Source of the DNA: an uncultured Lachnospiraceae bacterium
GTDB taxonomy: Bacteria; Bacillota; Clostridia; Lachnospirales; Lachnospiraceae
Direction of reading: 5' to 3'
Assembly: GCA_947177105.1 (NCBI GenBank)
Contig: CAMWTF010000015.1
Location: forward strand, 1 to 16,449
DNA: 16,449 bases
Of the stretch, positions 6,362 through 13,375 are shown piece after piece. The stretch's first letter is position 1, and each line of letters opens with the position of its first letter. The translations under genes and the position numbers were made by a program. Below the pieces are notes generated by a model. It was given only the letters and a program-made list of their open reading frames with translations. It ran no database searches and was not told the DNA's origin.

Positions 6362-6393
6362 GCATAACCGGAGTTTGGCTTAAGCCAAACTCC
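6362..6393 (-). repeat. Palindromic leader element, copy 2 (before galE)
   Basis: Contains a perfect 24-base palindrome at 6370-6393 (half-site GGAGTTTGGCTT), followed in the gene direction by GGTTATGCAGGAAAGAGG, which is the galE ribosome binding site region. Ends 16 nt before the start codon. In the mRNA it would form a 10-bp or longer hairpin just upstream of the Shine-Dalgarno sequence. This is the best conserved of the copies. Confidence 0.75.
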
Positions 6394-6424
6394 TGCTGCG
6401 CTCGCGTTATTGCGTTAATACGTA

Positions 6425-6445
6425 TTTGGATGTACAACATCCAAA
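6425..6445 (-). other. Hairpin in the pyrophosphorylase-galE spacer
   Basis: A perfect 8-bp stem TTTGGATG / CATCCAAA with a 5-base loop, 27 bases past the pyrophosphorylase stop codon. No U-run follows in the gene direction (it continues TACG), so it is more likely an mRNA processing or stability structure than a full terminator. Confidence 0.45.
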
Positions 6446-6471
6446 AGGTCCTCTCGTATCATATTAAGGCT

Positions 6472-7698
6472 TTACAGTTCCACTCCGTTCTCCTGAAGCA
6501 GCGCTCTGGCGCTCTCCACGGAGTCAATGCCGGTCTTGTTCTTGATGGGGGCAAACTCCCTGTTTCTCTCCACCTCATAGGGCAGGCAGCTGTCCATCTG
6601 GTGGATCATATCCAGCACCAGACTCTCATACTTGTAGCCATTGGGTTCCTGGGGCTTTACCAGTTCTCCATTCTCATCCAGACAGGGAATCTTCTTTTCC
6701 ACAATATGCAGAGGCAGATTGCCGTCCAACAGCTGCTCCAGAGCGGACACACGGAACAGGTAATTCAGGATTACTCCAAAATTGTAAGCCGGATTACCCT
6801 TTTCATCCTTGGCATCCATCAGTTCCTGTGTCAGGTCGTAGTACTCCACGATGGAAGGTCTGCCGTCCTCCAGGCACATCACTCCCACCTTTTCATCAGG
6901 AGCGTTCTTGCGCACCACCTTTGCGCCCACATCGCAATTTCTCTGAATGGTGGCCCCCACAAAGCAAGGATCCGCAATTCGCTGCAACACGTTGTCCACG
7001 GCGAACACGTTGATCCACTCGATACCCTCCTTTTTCACCAAGTCCAGCAGCCCCGCATTCTTCATGGAGATAAACCAGCCGCCGTTTCCGTTGGGGGATG
7101 TGGCCAGCCTGCCCTTTTCCTCCAAATAGATCTTGCCTTCATAGTCCGTGGCCGCCGCCATCTCCTGCTTGAAGAAATGCACGAACTCGGGATTGTACCC
7201 AAAGTACTCTTTCTCCTTCATAAACTGCATTGTAATATCATGGTTTTTCTCGCTGGTCATGACAAAGAGATGGAACCAACTGCCGCTCTGCCCCACCACA
7301 TCCATCATGTTATTCACCAGACACTCAAAGATATATAATTCCCTGTTAATACCTACATTGTACATACATTTGGGATTGTCGGATCCCAGCCGGGTGCCCA
7401 TGCCGCCTGCCAACAGCACTGCGCCCACTTTGCCGTCATGGATAGCTTCAAGCCCCGTGGATGTAAAGTTCTTCCGGTTGGCATTGATCTCATCCAGCTC
7501 CATGGCAGCCAGCGGGGTGATCTCACCCTTTTTTACCAGCTCCTCCCGGTGCTTGCAGGATTCCAAAACACTCATATCCGTCTCCGCAATCTGCGCAAGC
7601 AATGTCTCCTGACCCGCCGTGTCCAGCTCCTCGTAATACTTCAGTACATGCTCCTGACCATACTTGGCCAACTTCTGTTTTGCCTCTGCCAATGTCAT
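6472..7698 (-). CDS. UDPGP-type nucleotidyltransferase (UTP-sugar-1-phosphate uridylyltransferase)
   Basis: A 408-residue protein of the eukaryotic-like UDPGP family, which makes UDP-sugars from UTP and a sugar 1-phosphate. The nucleotide-binding signature LLAGGMGTRLGSDNPK spans residues 95-110, preceded by an N-terminal helical domain (AEAKQKLAKYGQEHVLKYYE). Further family-like segments are VMTSEKNH, GNGGWFISMKNAGLLD, EWINVFAVDNVLQRIADP and NFGVILNYLF. Bacterial members act on glucose, galactose or N-acetylhexosamine 1-phosphates, and sequence alone does not settle which; adjacent galE favours glucose or galactose, or the GlcNAc/GalNAc pair. It is unrelated to the short GalU family. AAGGA lies seven bases before the ATG. 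The mRNA has a leader of about 170 nt with two 70-base repeats from a good promoter at 7875-7902. Confidence 0.9.
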   Translation of the reverse strand: MTLAEAKQKLAKYGQEHVLKYYEELDTAGQETLLAQIAETDMSVLESCKHREELVKKGEITPLAAMELDEINANRKNFTSTGLEAIHDGKVGAVLLAGGMGTRLGSDNPKCMYNVGINRELYIFECLVNNMMDVVGQSGSWFHLFVMTSEKNHDITMQFMKEKEYFGYNPEFVHFFKQEMAAATDYEGKIYLEEKGRLATSPNGNGGWFISMKNAGLLDLVKKEGIEWINVFAVDNVLQRIADPCFVGATIQRNCDVGAKVVRKNAPDEKVGVMCLEDGRPSIVEYYDLTQELMDAKDEKGNPAYNFGVILNYLFRVSALEQLLDGNLPLHIVEKKIPCLDENGELVKPQEPNGYKYESLVLDMIHQMDSCLPYEVERNREFAPIKNKTGIDSVESARALLQENGVEL

Positions 7699-7730
7699 GT
7701 TCTTTTCCTTCTTTCTATATTATTTTATTT

Positions 7731-7870
7731 CTTTGCTAAATACACCATAATATTGTGCGCTTCTGCGCACATTCTGTTCAAAAGAGCTAAACGCAATGCG
7801 TTTTGCTAAGTACACCTTAATATTGTGCGCTTCTGCGCACATTCTGCTACGAAGAGTTATATAGCGTTTA
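7731..7870 (-). repeat. Two 70-base tandem repeats with GTGCGC hairpins in the pyrophosphorylase leader
   Basis: Units 7731-7800 and 7801-7870 share TTTGCTAA-TACACC-TAATATT and an identical hairpin GTGCGC-TTCT-GCGCAC (7755-7770 and 7825-7840), followed by ATTCTG. The junction also holds AAACGCA-A-TGCGTTT (7789-7803). The unit ends diverge, so the duplication is not very recent, while the hairpin core stayed identical. Both hairpins would be transcribed in the 5' leader. Confidence 0.8.
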
Positions 7871-7874
7871 CCTC

Positions 7875-7902
7875 ATTATACCACTTTTTTCCATGGTGAC
7901 AA
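7875..7902 (-). promoter_or_regulatory. Sigma-A promoter of the pyrophosphorylase-galE unit
   Basis: On the minus strand TTGTCA (7897-7902), a 16-base spacer, and a perfect TATAAT (7875-7880). The start of transcription would be near 7868, at the edge of the tandem repeats. Confidence 0.75.
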
Positions 7903-8042
7903 CCATTTCACAGGCAATATTCCACATCTTCCTTAAAGGAAGACGCTTTTCGCTCCCTGGCTCCTAACCAGCTTCAGATAGATACTCATTCCTGACAGGA
8001 ACGCCAAAAGCGTCCCTGTCAGGCTAACCTCTGAAAGATGAT
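7903..8042 (-). other. Hairpin-rich spacer after the LRR gene
   Basis: Two structures lie past the LRR stop codon: a strong stem CCTGACAGGAACGC / GCGTCCCTGTCAGG (7991-8023, one mismatch, 5-base loop), and an 8-bp palindrome TCTTCCTT / AAGGAAGA (7927-7943). Neither is followed by a good U-run on the minus strand. The first, 20 bases after the stop, is the probable 3' end signal of the VWA-AAA-LRR unit, possibly through factor-dependent termination or as a 3' stability hairpin. Confidence 0.45.
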
Positions 8043-8966
8043 CTACAGGGACAATCCCGCAAAGAAATCCCCTGATCCCAGCCGCTCCTGTCTGTAGCGC
8101 AGGAAGGCAGCCCGCAGCTGGGGCTGATCCTCCCGCATCTGGCCGATCATGGCCTCAATATTCTCCCTCGTCACACAGTCCAGCCGCAGGAACAAATGCA
8201 CATATTCAGGATGAATCTCTCCATCTTCCAGCACCACCTGCCAGCTCTCCTCACTCCGGCAGCCCTTGGTATGGTTTTTCAGATATTCCTCCAGATACGC
8301 CCGCAGCCTGCCAGAAAGTTCTTCCTCACAGAGCAGCCGCAGCATGGCCAGCCGCACTTTTTTCTGCCTCTTGTTCCGCAAAAAAGCCTCCAGATCCGTG
8401 CTGCCGTAATCCTCCTCACCGCAGAGGACCTGTTTGGAATAGCCCTCCTGATCTGCCTCGCCCATCACCGCCTCCAGTCTGGCATCCCATTTTCGCAGCC
8501 ACTCCTGGCTGCCCACCGCGGCAGGATCCAGCAAATAGTAAGCCTCCATCTGTATTACCCCTGCTGCCAGCAGCCGGCCTGTCTCCGGGGACCATGCCTC
8601 CCGCACCTGTCCCTCCCCACCGCAGTCATGACAAATGCCTGCCACACAATCCAGATGCCCGCAGTCCAAAAACAAGGCTTTCCCTATGTGCCTGCATCCG
8701 GCGGGCAGGGTGATTCGCTCTAAGTTGTCACAGTAGGCAAAGGCCCAGTCTCCTATGCTGCGCAGACTCACCGGCAGCTGTATCTCCCGCAAATTTTTCC
8801 TGCTGAGAAAGGCTTTCCGGTCGATGGCCGTCACCGGACAATTTTCAATCCGCTCCGGCACCTGGGCCATCCAACTGCGCCCCTGCCAACTTGTTATGCA
8901 GACACCTTCAGGGTCCATCCTATATTTCAGGCTGCAATCGCCTGCCACATACTCATATTCTTTCAT
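8043..8966 (-). CDS. Cytoplasmic BspA-type leucine-rich-repeat protein
   Basis: A 307-residue protein. The start is set at the ATG at 8966 (MKEYEYVAGD) because an AAGGGAAGG site precedes it within the palindromic leader; a longer frame would overlap the upstream gene by 20 bases. Residues 40-108 hold about three BspA/LRR_5 type repeats: VTAIDRKAF-NLREIQLPVSLRSI, GDWAFAYCDNLERITLPAG, and HIGKALFLDCGHL. The C-terminal two thirds (residues about 150-307) are helical, charged and without a recognised domain. Cysteines are frequent in the N-terminal half, including CHDCGG at 112-117. There is no signal peptide or anchor, unlike most BspA repeats, which are surface proteins, so it should act in the cytoplasm. 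It is the third gene after the VWA protein and the AAA+ ATPase, which suggests an adaptor or partner for them; this is inferred from position only. Confidence 0.8.
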   Translation of the reverse strand: MKEYEYVAGDCSLKYRMDPEGVCITSWQGRSWMAQVPERIENCPVTAIDRKAFLSRKNLREIQLPVSLRSIGDWAFAYCDNLERITLPAGCRHIGKALFLDCGHLDCVAGICHDCGGEGQVREAWSPETGRLLAAGVIQMEAYYLLDPAAVGSQEWLRKWDARLEAVMGEADQEGYSKQVLCGEEDYGSTDLEAFLRNKRQKKVRLAMLRLLCEEELSGRLRAYLEEYLKNHTKGCRSEESWQVVLEDGEIHPEYVHLFLRLDCVTRENIEAMIGQMREDQPQLRAAFLRYRQERLGSGDFFAGLSL

Positions 8967-8981
8967 GCCTTCCCTTTTCCC

Positions 8982-9013
8982 GCATATCCCGCGTTTGACT
9001 TCGGCCAATACCG
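8982..9013 (-). repeat. Palindromic leader element, copy 3 (before the LRR gene)
   Basis: Aligns without gaps to the galE copy: in the gene direction TTGGCCGAAGTCAAACGCGG then GATATGCGGGAAAAGGG. The palindrome is more degraded than in copy 2, but spacing to the start codon (16 nt) is identical. Confidence 0.6.
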
Positions 9014-9060
9014 GATTGTGATACTGCGACACCACATATTCGGAAACTCCCCTTTCGAGT

Positions 9061-10632
9061 TTACAAGCCCAATTCCGCAATCTGTCCCCGAATCTGGTTC
9101 TGCCGCTCCGAGAGCATCAGCTCCTGGCTGAAACGCTGGTAATCCGGACTGCCGAAGGCGGCGATAAACCCTGCCCCCGCACTGCTCACCGTCAGTTCCG
9201 TCACCAGGATCAGCATCTCATTGCCCTCCCCAAATGCCTCCTGGGCAAAGACAAAGAGATGGTGCAGTTCTTCCTGTACCCGCTGTGTCTCCCGCTCGAC
9301 GGCAGATACCGCCGCCTCATACTGACTCCTTACCAGCGCAAACGCCCTTTCGCCATAGTAGTTCTCTCCGGACCAGACATCCCCCAGCCCCCCCTGTATA
9401 GACGCTTCTGTGCCTGTCACTCCCGTCACCACCGCTTTCCTGGCCTGCTCCAGAAACCGCAGCACTCTCTTATGTTTCCGGCGCTCTTCTTTGGATAAAG
9501 ACCCGGCCCTGTCCTGGGCAAACATCTGGCTGCGCCTCTTCTCCTCCAGCTGCTCCATATAGGCCACTATATCTTTATCCTGGTCGTCTCCCGTGGCCAT
9601 CTTCTTCACTGCCAGCAGCAACATGCGGGTGTCCGTGAGAAAAGCCGCCTGCTCCATAATCTCCTGCATATCCGCCAGCATTCGATCCAGCAGCATCCCC
9701 ACCAGGGACAGCCTCTCATCAAAGGACGCCGCCTTGGCCCGGGCTATAGCCTGCACGGTGGGTCTGCCCTCCAGAATCTCCTGTATCCGATAATCCTTTT
9801 TGTATTTCCGGTATAAATCATAATATGCGGTAAATTCCTTTACAATCCGCTCATTACGGATATACTGGCCCACCAGAGTCTCGTCCACCGTCAGGCTCTC
9901 CTCCTCATAATGGTACAATATCTCCGACAAATCCTCCCAGCCTCTGGCTGTCACATAGCTGCGCCCCTTGGCCGTGATCTCCATATGATAAAAGTACTCC
10001 TTTTTCAAATCCAGAAAGTTCAGCACCGCGCTGTGCAGATGACGCTCCAGCGCATACTCCTTCCAGGTGCGCAAGTCCGCCTCCACCTCCATGACCTTCA
10101 GCCGATCCATGGTCACCACGTCAAATTCCCGCACGGACTTATTGTACTCCGGCGGATTGCCCGCAGTGATTATGACCCATCCCTCCGGCACCCGGTGTCT
10201 CCCGAAGATCTTATACTGCAGAAACTGCAGCATGGCCGGGGCCAAAGTCTCGGACACGCAGTTGATCTCATCCAGGAAAAGTATTCCCTCCCGAATGCCG
10301 CTCTCCTCCATGGTCTCATAGATGGCGGAGATGATCTCGCTCATGGTATACTCGGAGATATCATACTCCCTGCCGCCATAGGTCTTGTGAGCGATAAACG
10401 GCAGCCCCAGCGCCGACTGGCGGGTGTGGTGGGTCATGGAATAGGACACCAGCGCAATTCCCATCTCCTGGGCAACCTGCTCCATGATAGCCGTCTTGCC
10501 AATGCCCGGCGCCCCCAGCAGGAAGATGGGCCGCTGGCGCACCACCGGGATGCAGTACTCCCCAAATTCATCCTTTTTCAGATAAATGTTTATGGAGTTC
10601 TTGATATACTCCTTTGCTTGTCTGATGTTCAT
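9061..10632 (-). CDS. MoxR-like AAA+ ATPase
   Basis: A 523-residue cytoplasmic ATPase. Walker A GAPGIGKT spans residues 40-47, Walker B LFLDE 118-122, and sensor 1 AGNP about 157-160; SYVTARGWEDLSEIL near 225-240 fits the sensor 2 / lid region. The layout (nucleotide-binding core in the first 250 residues, then a long helical tail rich in charged residues) fits the MoxR branch, whose members act as chaperone-like remodellers together with VWA proteins. The tail (LTDTRMLLLAVKKMATGDDQDKD and later) has no known domain. The ATG is preceded by GAGG about 11 bases upstream. It follows the VWA gene by 18 bases and precedes the LRR gene by 94 bases, all in the same direction, so the three are probably co-transcribed. 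The remodelling target is unknown. Confidence 0.9.
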   Translation of the reverse strand: MNIRQAKEYIKNSINIYLKKDEFGEYCIPVVRQRPIFLLGAPGIGKTAIMEQVAQEMGIALVSYSMTHHTRQSALGLPFIAHKTYGGREYDISEYTMSEIISAIYETMEESGIREGILFLDEINCVSETLAPAMLQFLQYKIFGRHRVPEGWVIITAGNPPEYNKSVREFDVVTMDRLKVMEVEADLRTWKEYALERHLHSAVLNFLDLKKEYFYHMEITAKGRSYVTARGWEDLSEILYHYEEESLTVDETLVGQYIRNERIVKEFTAYYDLYRKYKKDYRIQEILEGRPTVQAIARAKAASFDERLSLVGMLLDRMLADMQEIMEQAAFLTDTRMLLLAVKKMATGDDQDKDIVAYMEQLEEKRRSQMFAQDRAGSLSKEERRKHKRVLRFLEQARKAVVTGVTGTEASIQGGLGDVWSGENYYGERAFALVRSQYEAAVSAVERETQRVQEELHHLFVFAQEAFGEGNEMLILVTELTVSSAGAGFIAAFGSPDYQRFSQELMLSERQNQIRGQIAELGL

Positions 10633-10650
10633 ATTTTATCATTCCTCTTT

Positions 10651-11970
10651 TCACAGATCGCTTTCAATCACAACTTTCATGCTCCAGGGCGGCACGGGCT
10701 GGCGCATCTCATCCTCCTCCAAAAAGGCGAAGATCACATCGTAACCGGGCATCCGCTCCGGATAGATCCCATAGCCGTCAGTAAAATAGATCAGCCCCTT
10801 CAGATTCTCAAACTCCCCCTGCTTAAGCAGACTGTCCACATAGTCGAACACCGGCCTGAAATCCGTGGCCCCGAAGCCCTGCAGCCTGCCGTGGGCTAAA
10901 AATTCCTGGAAATCCTCGTCACAGGTTATCTTAGTATCGCTCTGCACCTCGTTGTCACACTGGACAATATGCACATTGATCCGGGTAAAAAAATTCTCCG
11001 AACCCTTCAGCAGAGAATAGGTCTTGTTTAAAAACTCCCTCACCACAGGTCCCCGGCAGGAAGCGGAGGTGTCCAGGGCGATGACGAACTCCTTGACCTT
11101 TCTGGCATCCTTATACTCCAGTGGCTCAATCAGAGGCATGTTGCCGTACTGCTCCAGTCCATAGGTATAATAGATATAGTCAAACTCCTCATCGTTGACC
11201 GTCAGATCCTCCCCCATGACAGTGAAACGCCTCAGGATAGCCCCGTAGTCATATCGGTCCCGGGTAGCCTCCGCCAGATTCTTCTCCAGGCTCTGGGTGT
11301 TGGTTCGGCCTTTCGTAAAGGATTTCAGATCCGCTTTCACCCGCTCGCTGATCTTTTTCCACTGCTCCGGGGTCATTTGGATCTCCTCCGTGGGCACCCA
11401 GCGCTCATGGTTATCCCGGTAAAACAACCGTGTCAACTCCTGCCGCTCTCTGGGCGTGATGGGATTATGTCGCATATATTTATAGATCCGCTCCGCCGTC
11501 AGCGCGCCCACATCCTCCCGCCAGACGCGCAGCTTACCCTCTGCCTCCGCGTCCGTATCCAGACTGGCTATGGGCAGGCCCATCTCCAGGATCACACTCT
11601 CCACTGCCATATCCGCAGCCAGATCCCACAACTCCCGCTCCACCTTGTCGTAGGCAAAGCTATGATAGAAAATGCAGTGCAGCAGCAGATGCAGTACACC
11701 GCGGGTCACCAGCCGGGGCTCCCGCTGATACAGCTGCAGCACATATTCCGGGTCATACCACACCGTGCTGCCATCCGTGGCCATACAGCCTATGGCCCCC
11801 TTGTCCTGCCACGTAAGCTGCAGCAGCGCCACGTCCAGAAAGCGCAGGGATACCAGAATATTGTCCCTGGCCAGGGACAACACCTGGCCCGCCAGTTTCC
11901 GGATCTTCTGTTGTCTGATTTCCGGCTCCTTCGCCGCCTGCCGCTCTTCCACTTCCTCGCCTCTCCTCAC
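10651..11970 (-). CDS. VWA protein with DUF2201-like zinc-site region
   Basis: A 439-residue protein with two parts. The N-terminal half fits the DUF2201 putative metallopeptidase region: HLLLH-CIFYH at residues 94-103 gives H94, H98 and H103 in the spacing of an HExxHxxxxH zinc site, but the usual catalytic Glu is Leu (L95); WDLAADMAVE follows at 115-124. The C-terminal half is a VWA domain with the metal (MIDAS) residues D300-TS302-A-S304, T369-D370 and D398-G399 (YFTDGYG). MoxR-type ATPases commonly pair with VWA proteins, and this one sits 18 bases before such an ATPase. The first GTG at 11970 is used here; a GTG at 11952 with AGGAG at better spacing is an equally plausible start. Zinc binding without proteolysis is predicted, not shown. 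Confidence 0.88.
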   Translation of the reverse strand: MRRGEEVEERQAAKEPEIRQQKIRKLAGQVLSLARDNILVSLRFLDVALLQLTWQDKGAIGCMATDGSTVWYDPEYVLQLYQREPRLVTRGVLHLLLHCIFYHSFAYDKVERELWDLAADMAVESVILEMGLPIASLDTDAEAEGKLRVWREDVGALTAERIYKYMRHNPITPRERQELTRLFYRDNHERWVPTEEIQMTPEQWKKISERVKADLKSFTKGRTNTQSLEKNLAEATRDRYDYGAILRRFTVMGEDLTVNDEEFDYIYYTYGLEQYGNMPLIEPLEYKDARKVKEFVIALDTSASCRGPVVREFLNKTYSLLKGSENFFTRINVHIVQCDNEVQSDTKITCDEDFQEFLAHGRLQGFGATDFRPVFDYVDSLLKQGEFENLKGLIYFTDGYGIYPERMPGYDVIFAFLEEDEMRQPVPPWSMKVVIESDL

Positions 11971-12001
11971 TCCGCCATCCGGCTATAATTAAGCTGTTAT
12001 T

Positions 12002-12030
12002 AGTGTACTGGAAAAAAGAGAAAATAGCAA
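12002..12030 (-). promoter_or_regulatory. Candidate promoter of the VWA-AAA-LRR unit
   Basis: On the minus strand TTGCTA (12025-12030), 17-base spacer, TACACT (12002-12007). Both boxes match 4 of 6. It lies in the 63-base gap after the GH88 gene, where no terminator is seen, so read-through from the GH88 gene is also possible. Confidence 0.4.
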
Positions 12031-12033
12031 TAC

Positions 12034-13173
12034 CTACCAGATAAAGAAATCTTTATCCAGCAACCGCAAAATAGCCTCCGCAAAGAAATAGTCCCCATAG
12101 ACTATGTGTACCTGCTGCCCCTCGCCTTGCTCATGATAGGCGACCTTGCCCATGGTGAGGATGCCGTCCTCCTCCTCATTCCAATTGCAGAAATTTTCCT
12201 CCATGGCCTTCAGGAGCCTGAGCGCGCTCTGCTCGTAAAGAGGCTTTTCAAACTCCGGCACGTGCTTTGCGATCTCCAGCAGCCCACAGGCAGCGCAGGC
12301 TCCCGCCGTGGAGTCATAGTATACCGGATCCGCCGGTGCCCGGAAATCACACAGCGGCAGAAATCCGGCCAGGGCAATGTTGGAGATAAAATAGTGGGCC
12401 ACGCTCTTGGCGGCATCCAGATATCTTTGCTCCCCTGTGTGGGCATAGCTGATGGCAAAACCATAGACAGCCCACGCCTGCCCCCTGGACCAGGCCGAAC
12501 CTTCGCTATAGCCCTGTCCCGCGGGCAGAGACTCCACCTCCCCTGTCTCCGGGTTCAGTATTGCGATATGGTTACAGGATCCGTCCGGCCGCAGAACCTT
12601 TTCCCTGGCCGTGTCCGCATGGCGCTTGGCGATGGCAGCGAAACGGGGGTCCTTGGTCTCCTCCGTGGCCCAGTACAGGAGGGATAAATTCATCAGGCAA
12701 TCCACAATCATCCATCCGGCCTTATCATCGTTCCAGGCCCGGATATAATTGCCCAGTACATTGAAACGCCCTGCCAGCAGATTGGCCGCATGGATTCCTC
12801 TCACATAGGAACCGTGCTCCCCTGTGAGACGGTAGTCGGCCACCGCCGTGTGCATCCACATAAATCCCACATCATGATGCAGATTTTCATACTCCTCCAG
12901 GGAGCGATCCAGCCTCTCCTCCTGCCGCCGGGCCATCTGGCAATACAATTCCTTGCCCGTGGCGTGGTACAGCTGCCAGAGCAGTCCTCCCCAGAAACCA
13001 TTGGTCCACCATGCGATGTCCTTCTCTCCCAGATCCTCCCGATATCTTCCATTTTCCGCAATATACGGGATCTTATCCCCCACGCGCCCACATTCCTTCT
13101 CGATCCTGGCCTCCAGCTTATGGAATACCTCCTGTGCCCATACCCGATCCGCCTCGTTTAAAAAGTTCTTCAT
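12034..13173 (-). CDS. GH88 family unsaturated glucuronyl hydrolase
   Basis: A 379-residue glycoside hydrolase that would release 4,5-unsaturated glucuronic acid from disaccharides left by polysaccharide lyases (for example from chondroitin, hyaluronan or similar host or plant polymers). The start is the ATG at 13173 with AAAGGAG upstream. The (alpha/alpha)6-barrel landmarks are IAWWTNGFWGGLLWQLYH (53-70), HHDVGFMWMH with D101, WMIVDCLMNLSLLYWA with D158, and GSAWSRGQAWAVYGFA. D101 and D158 align with the catalytic Asp pair of characterised GH88 enzymes. There is no signal peptide, so it acts in the cytoplasm on imported disaccharide. No lyase or transporter is in the window. Divergent from an AraC-type regulator with overlapping promoters, so that regulator probably controls it. 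GH105 is the alternative family; the WTNGFW and HDVGF signatures favour GH88. Confidence 0.92.
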   Translation of the reverse strand: MKNFLNEADRVWAQEVFHKLEARIEKECGRVGDKIPYIAENGRYREDLGEKDIAWWTNGFWGGLLWQLYHATGKELYCQMARRQEERLDRSLEEYENLHHDVGFMWMHTAVADYRLTGEHGSYVRGIHAANLLAGRFNVLGNYIRAWNDDKAGWMIVDCLMNLSLLYWATEETKDPRFAAIAKRHADTAREKVLRPDGSCNHIAILNPETGEVESLPAGQGYSEGSAWSRGQAWAVYGFAISYAHTGEQRYLDAAKSVAHYFISNIALAGFLPLCDFRAPADPVYYDSTAGACAACGLLEIAKHVPEFEKPLYEQSALRLLKAMEENFCNWNEEEDGILTMGKVAYHEQGEGQQVHIVYGDYFFAEAILRLLDKDFFIW

Positions 13174-13237
13174 GCTTTCTCCTTTCCGCATATCACAGAA
13201 TTTTCCTGCGATACTGTCCTGTGGCATTGCTAAATGT

Positions 13238-13266
13238 ATCATACAAAATTGACAGGAAGGATGCAA
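13238..13266 (-). promoter_or_regulatory. Promoter of the GH88 gene
   Basis: On the minus strand TTGCAT (13261-13266), 17-base spacer, TATGAT (13238-13243). It overlaps the divergent promoter of the AraC gene almost fully. The -35 box is weak, as is common for activator-dependent promoters. Confidence 0.5.
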
Positions 13267-13277
13267 TGTCCTATAAT
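13249..13277 (+). promoter_or_regulatory. Promoter of the AraC-family regulator gene
   Basis: Perfect consensus: TTGACA (13249-13254), 17-base spacer, TATAAT (13272-13277). It lies about 100 bases before the start codon, leaving a leader of about 92 nt, and overlaps the GH88 promoter on the other strand. Confidence 0.8.
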
Positions 13278-13375
13278 GCTATTGACTGACTTATTCTGCT
13301 TTTTCGAATCAGCATATCCCTGACTTTGTATACTGGCAGGAAATATGCAAAGCTCTAATTCAGAGGGAGGATCCA

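Noticed and set aside
6430..7338. Plus-strand open frame of 302 codons opposite the UDPGP gene
   Set aside because: Antisense to a gene with an unambiguous nucleotide-binding signature; no start signal and no domain.
8967..9080. Longer start for the LRR gene, overlapping the AAA+ gene
   Set aside because: The extension has no ribosome binding site and reads through the palindromic leader element; the ATG at 8966 is placed exactly as in the other two copies of that leader.
9910..10899. Plus-strand open frame of 329 codons opposite the AAA+ and VWA genes
   Set aside because: It spans two genes with clear Walker and MIDAS motifs on the other strand; its own translation is rich in His, Leu and Gln with no recognisable domain.
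13174..13266. Upstream extension of the GH88 gene by 31 codons
   Set aside because: It crosses the GH88 promoter and the AraC promoter; the ATG at 13173 has an AAAGGAG site and is where the family sequence starts.
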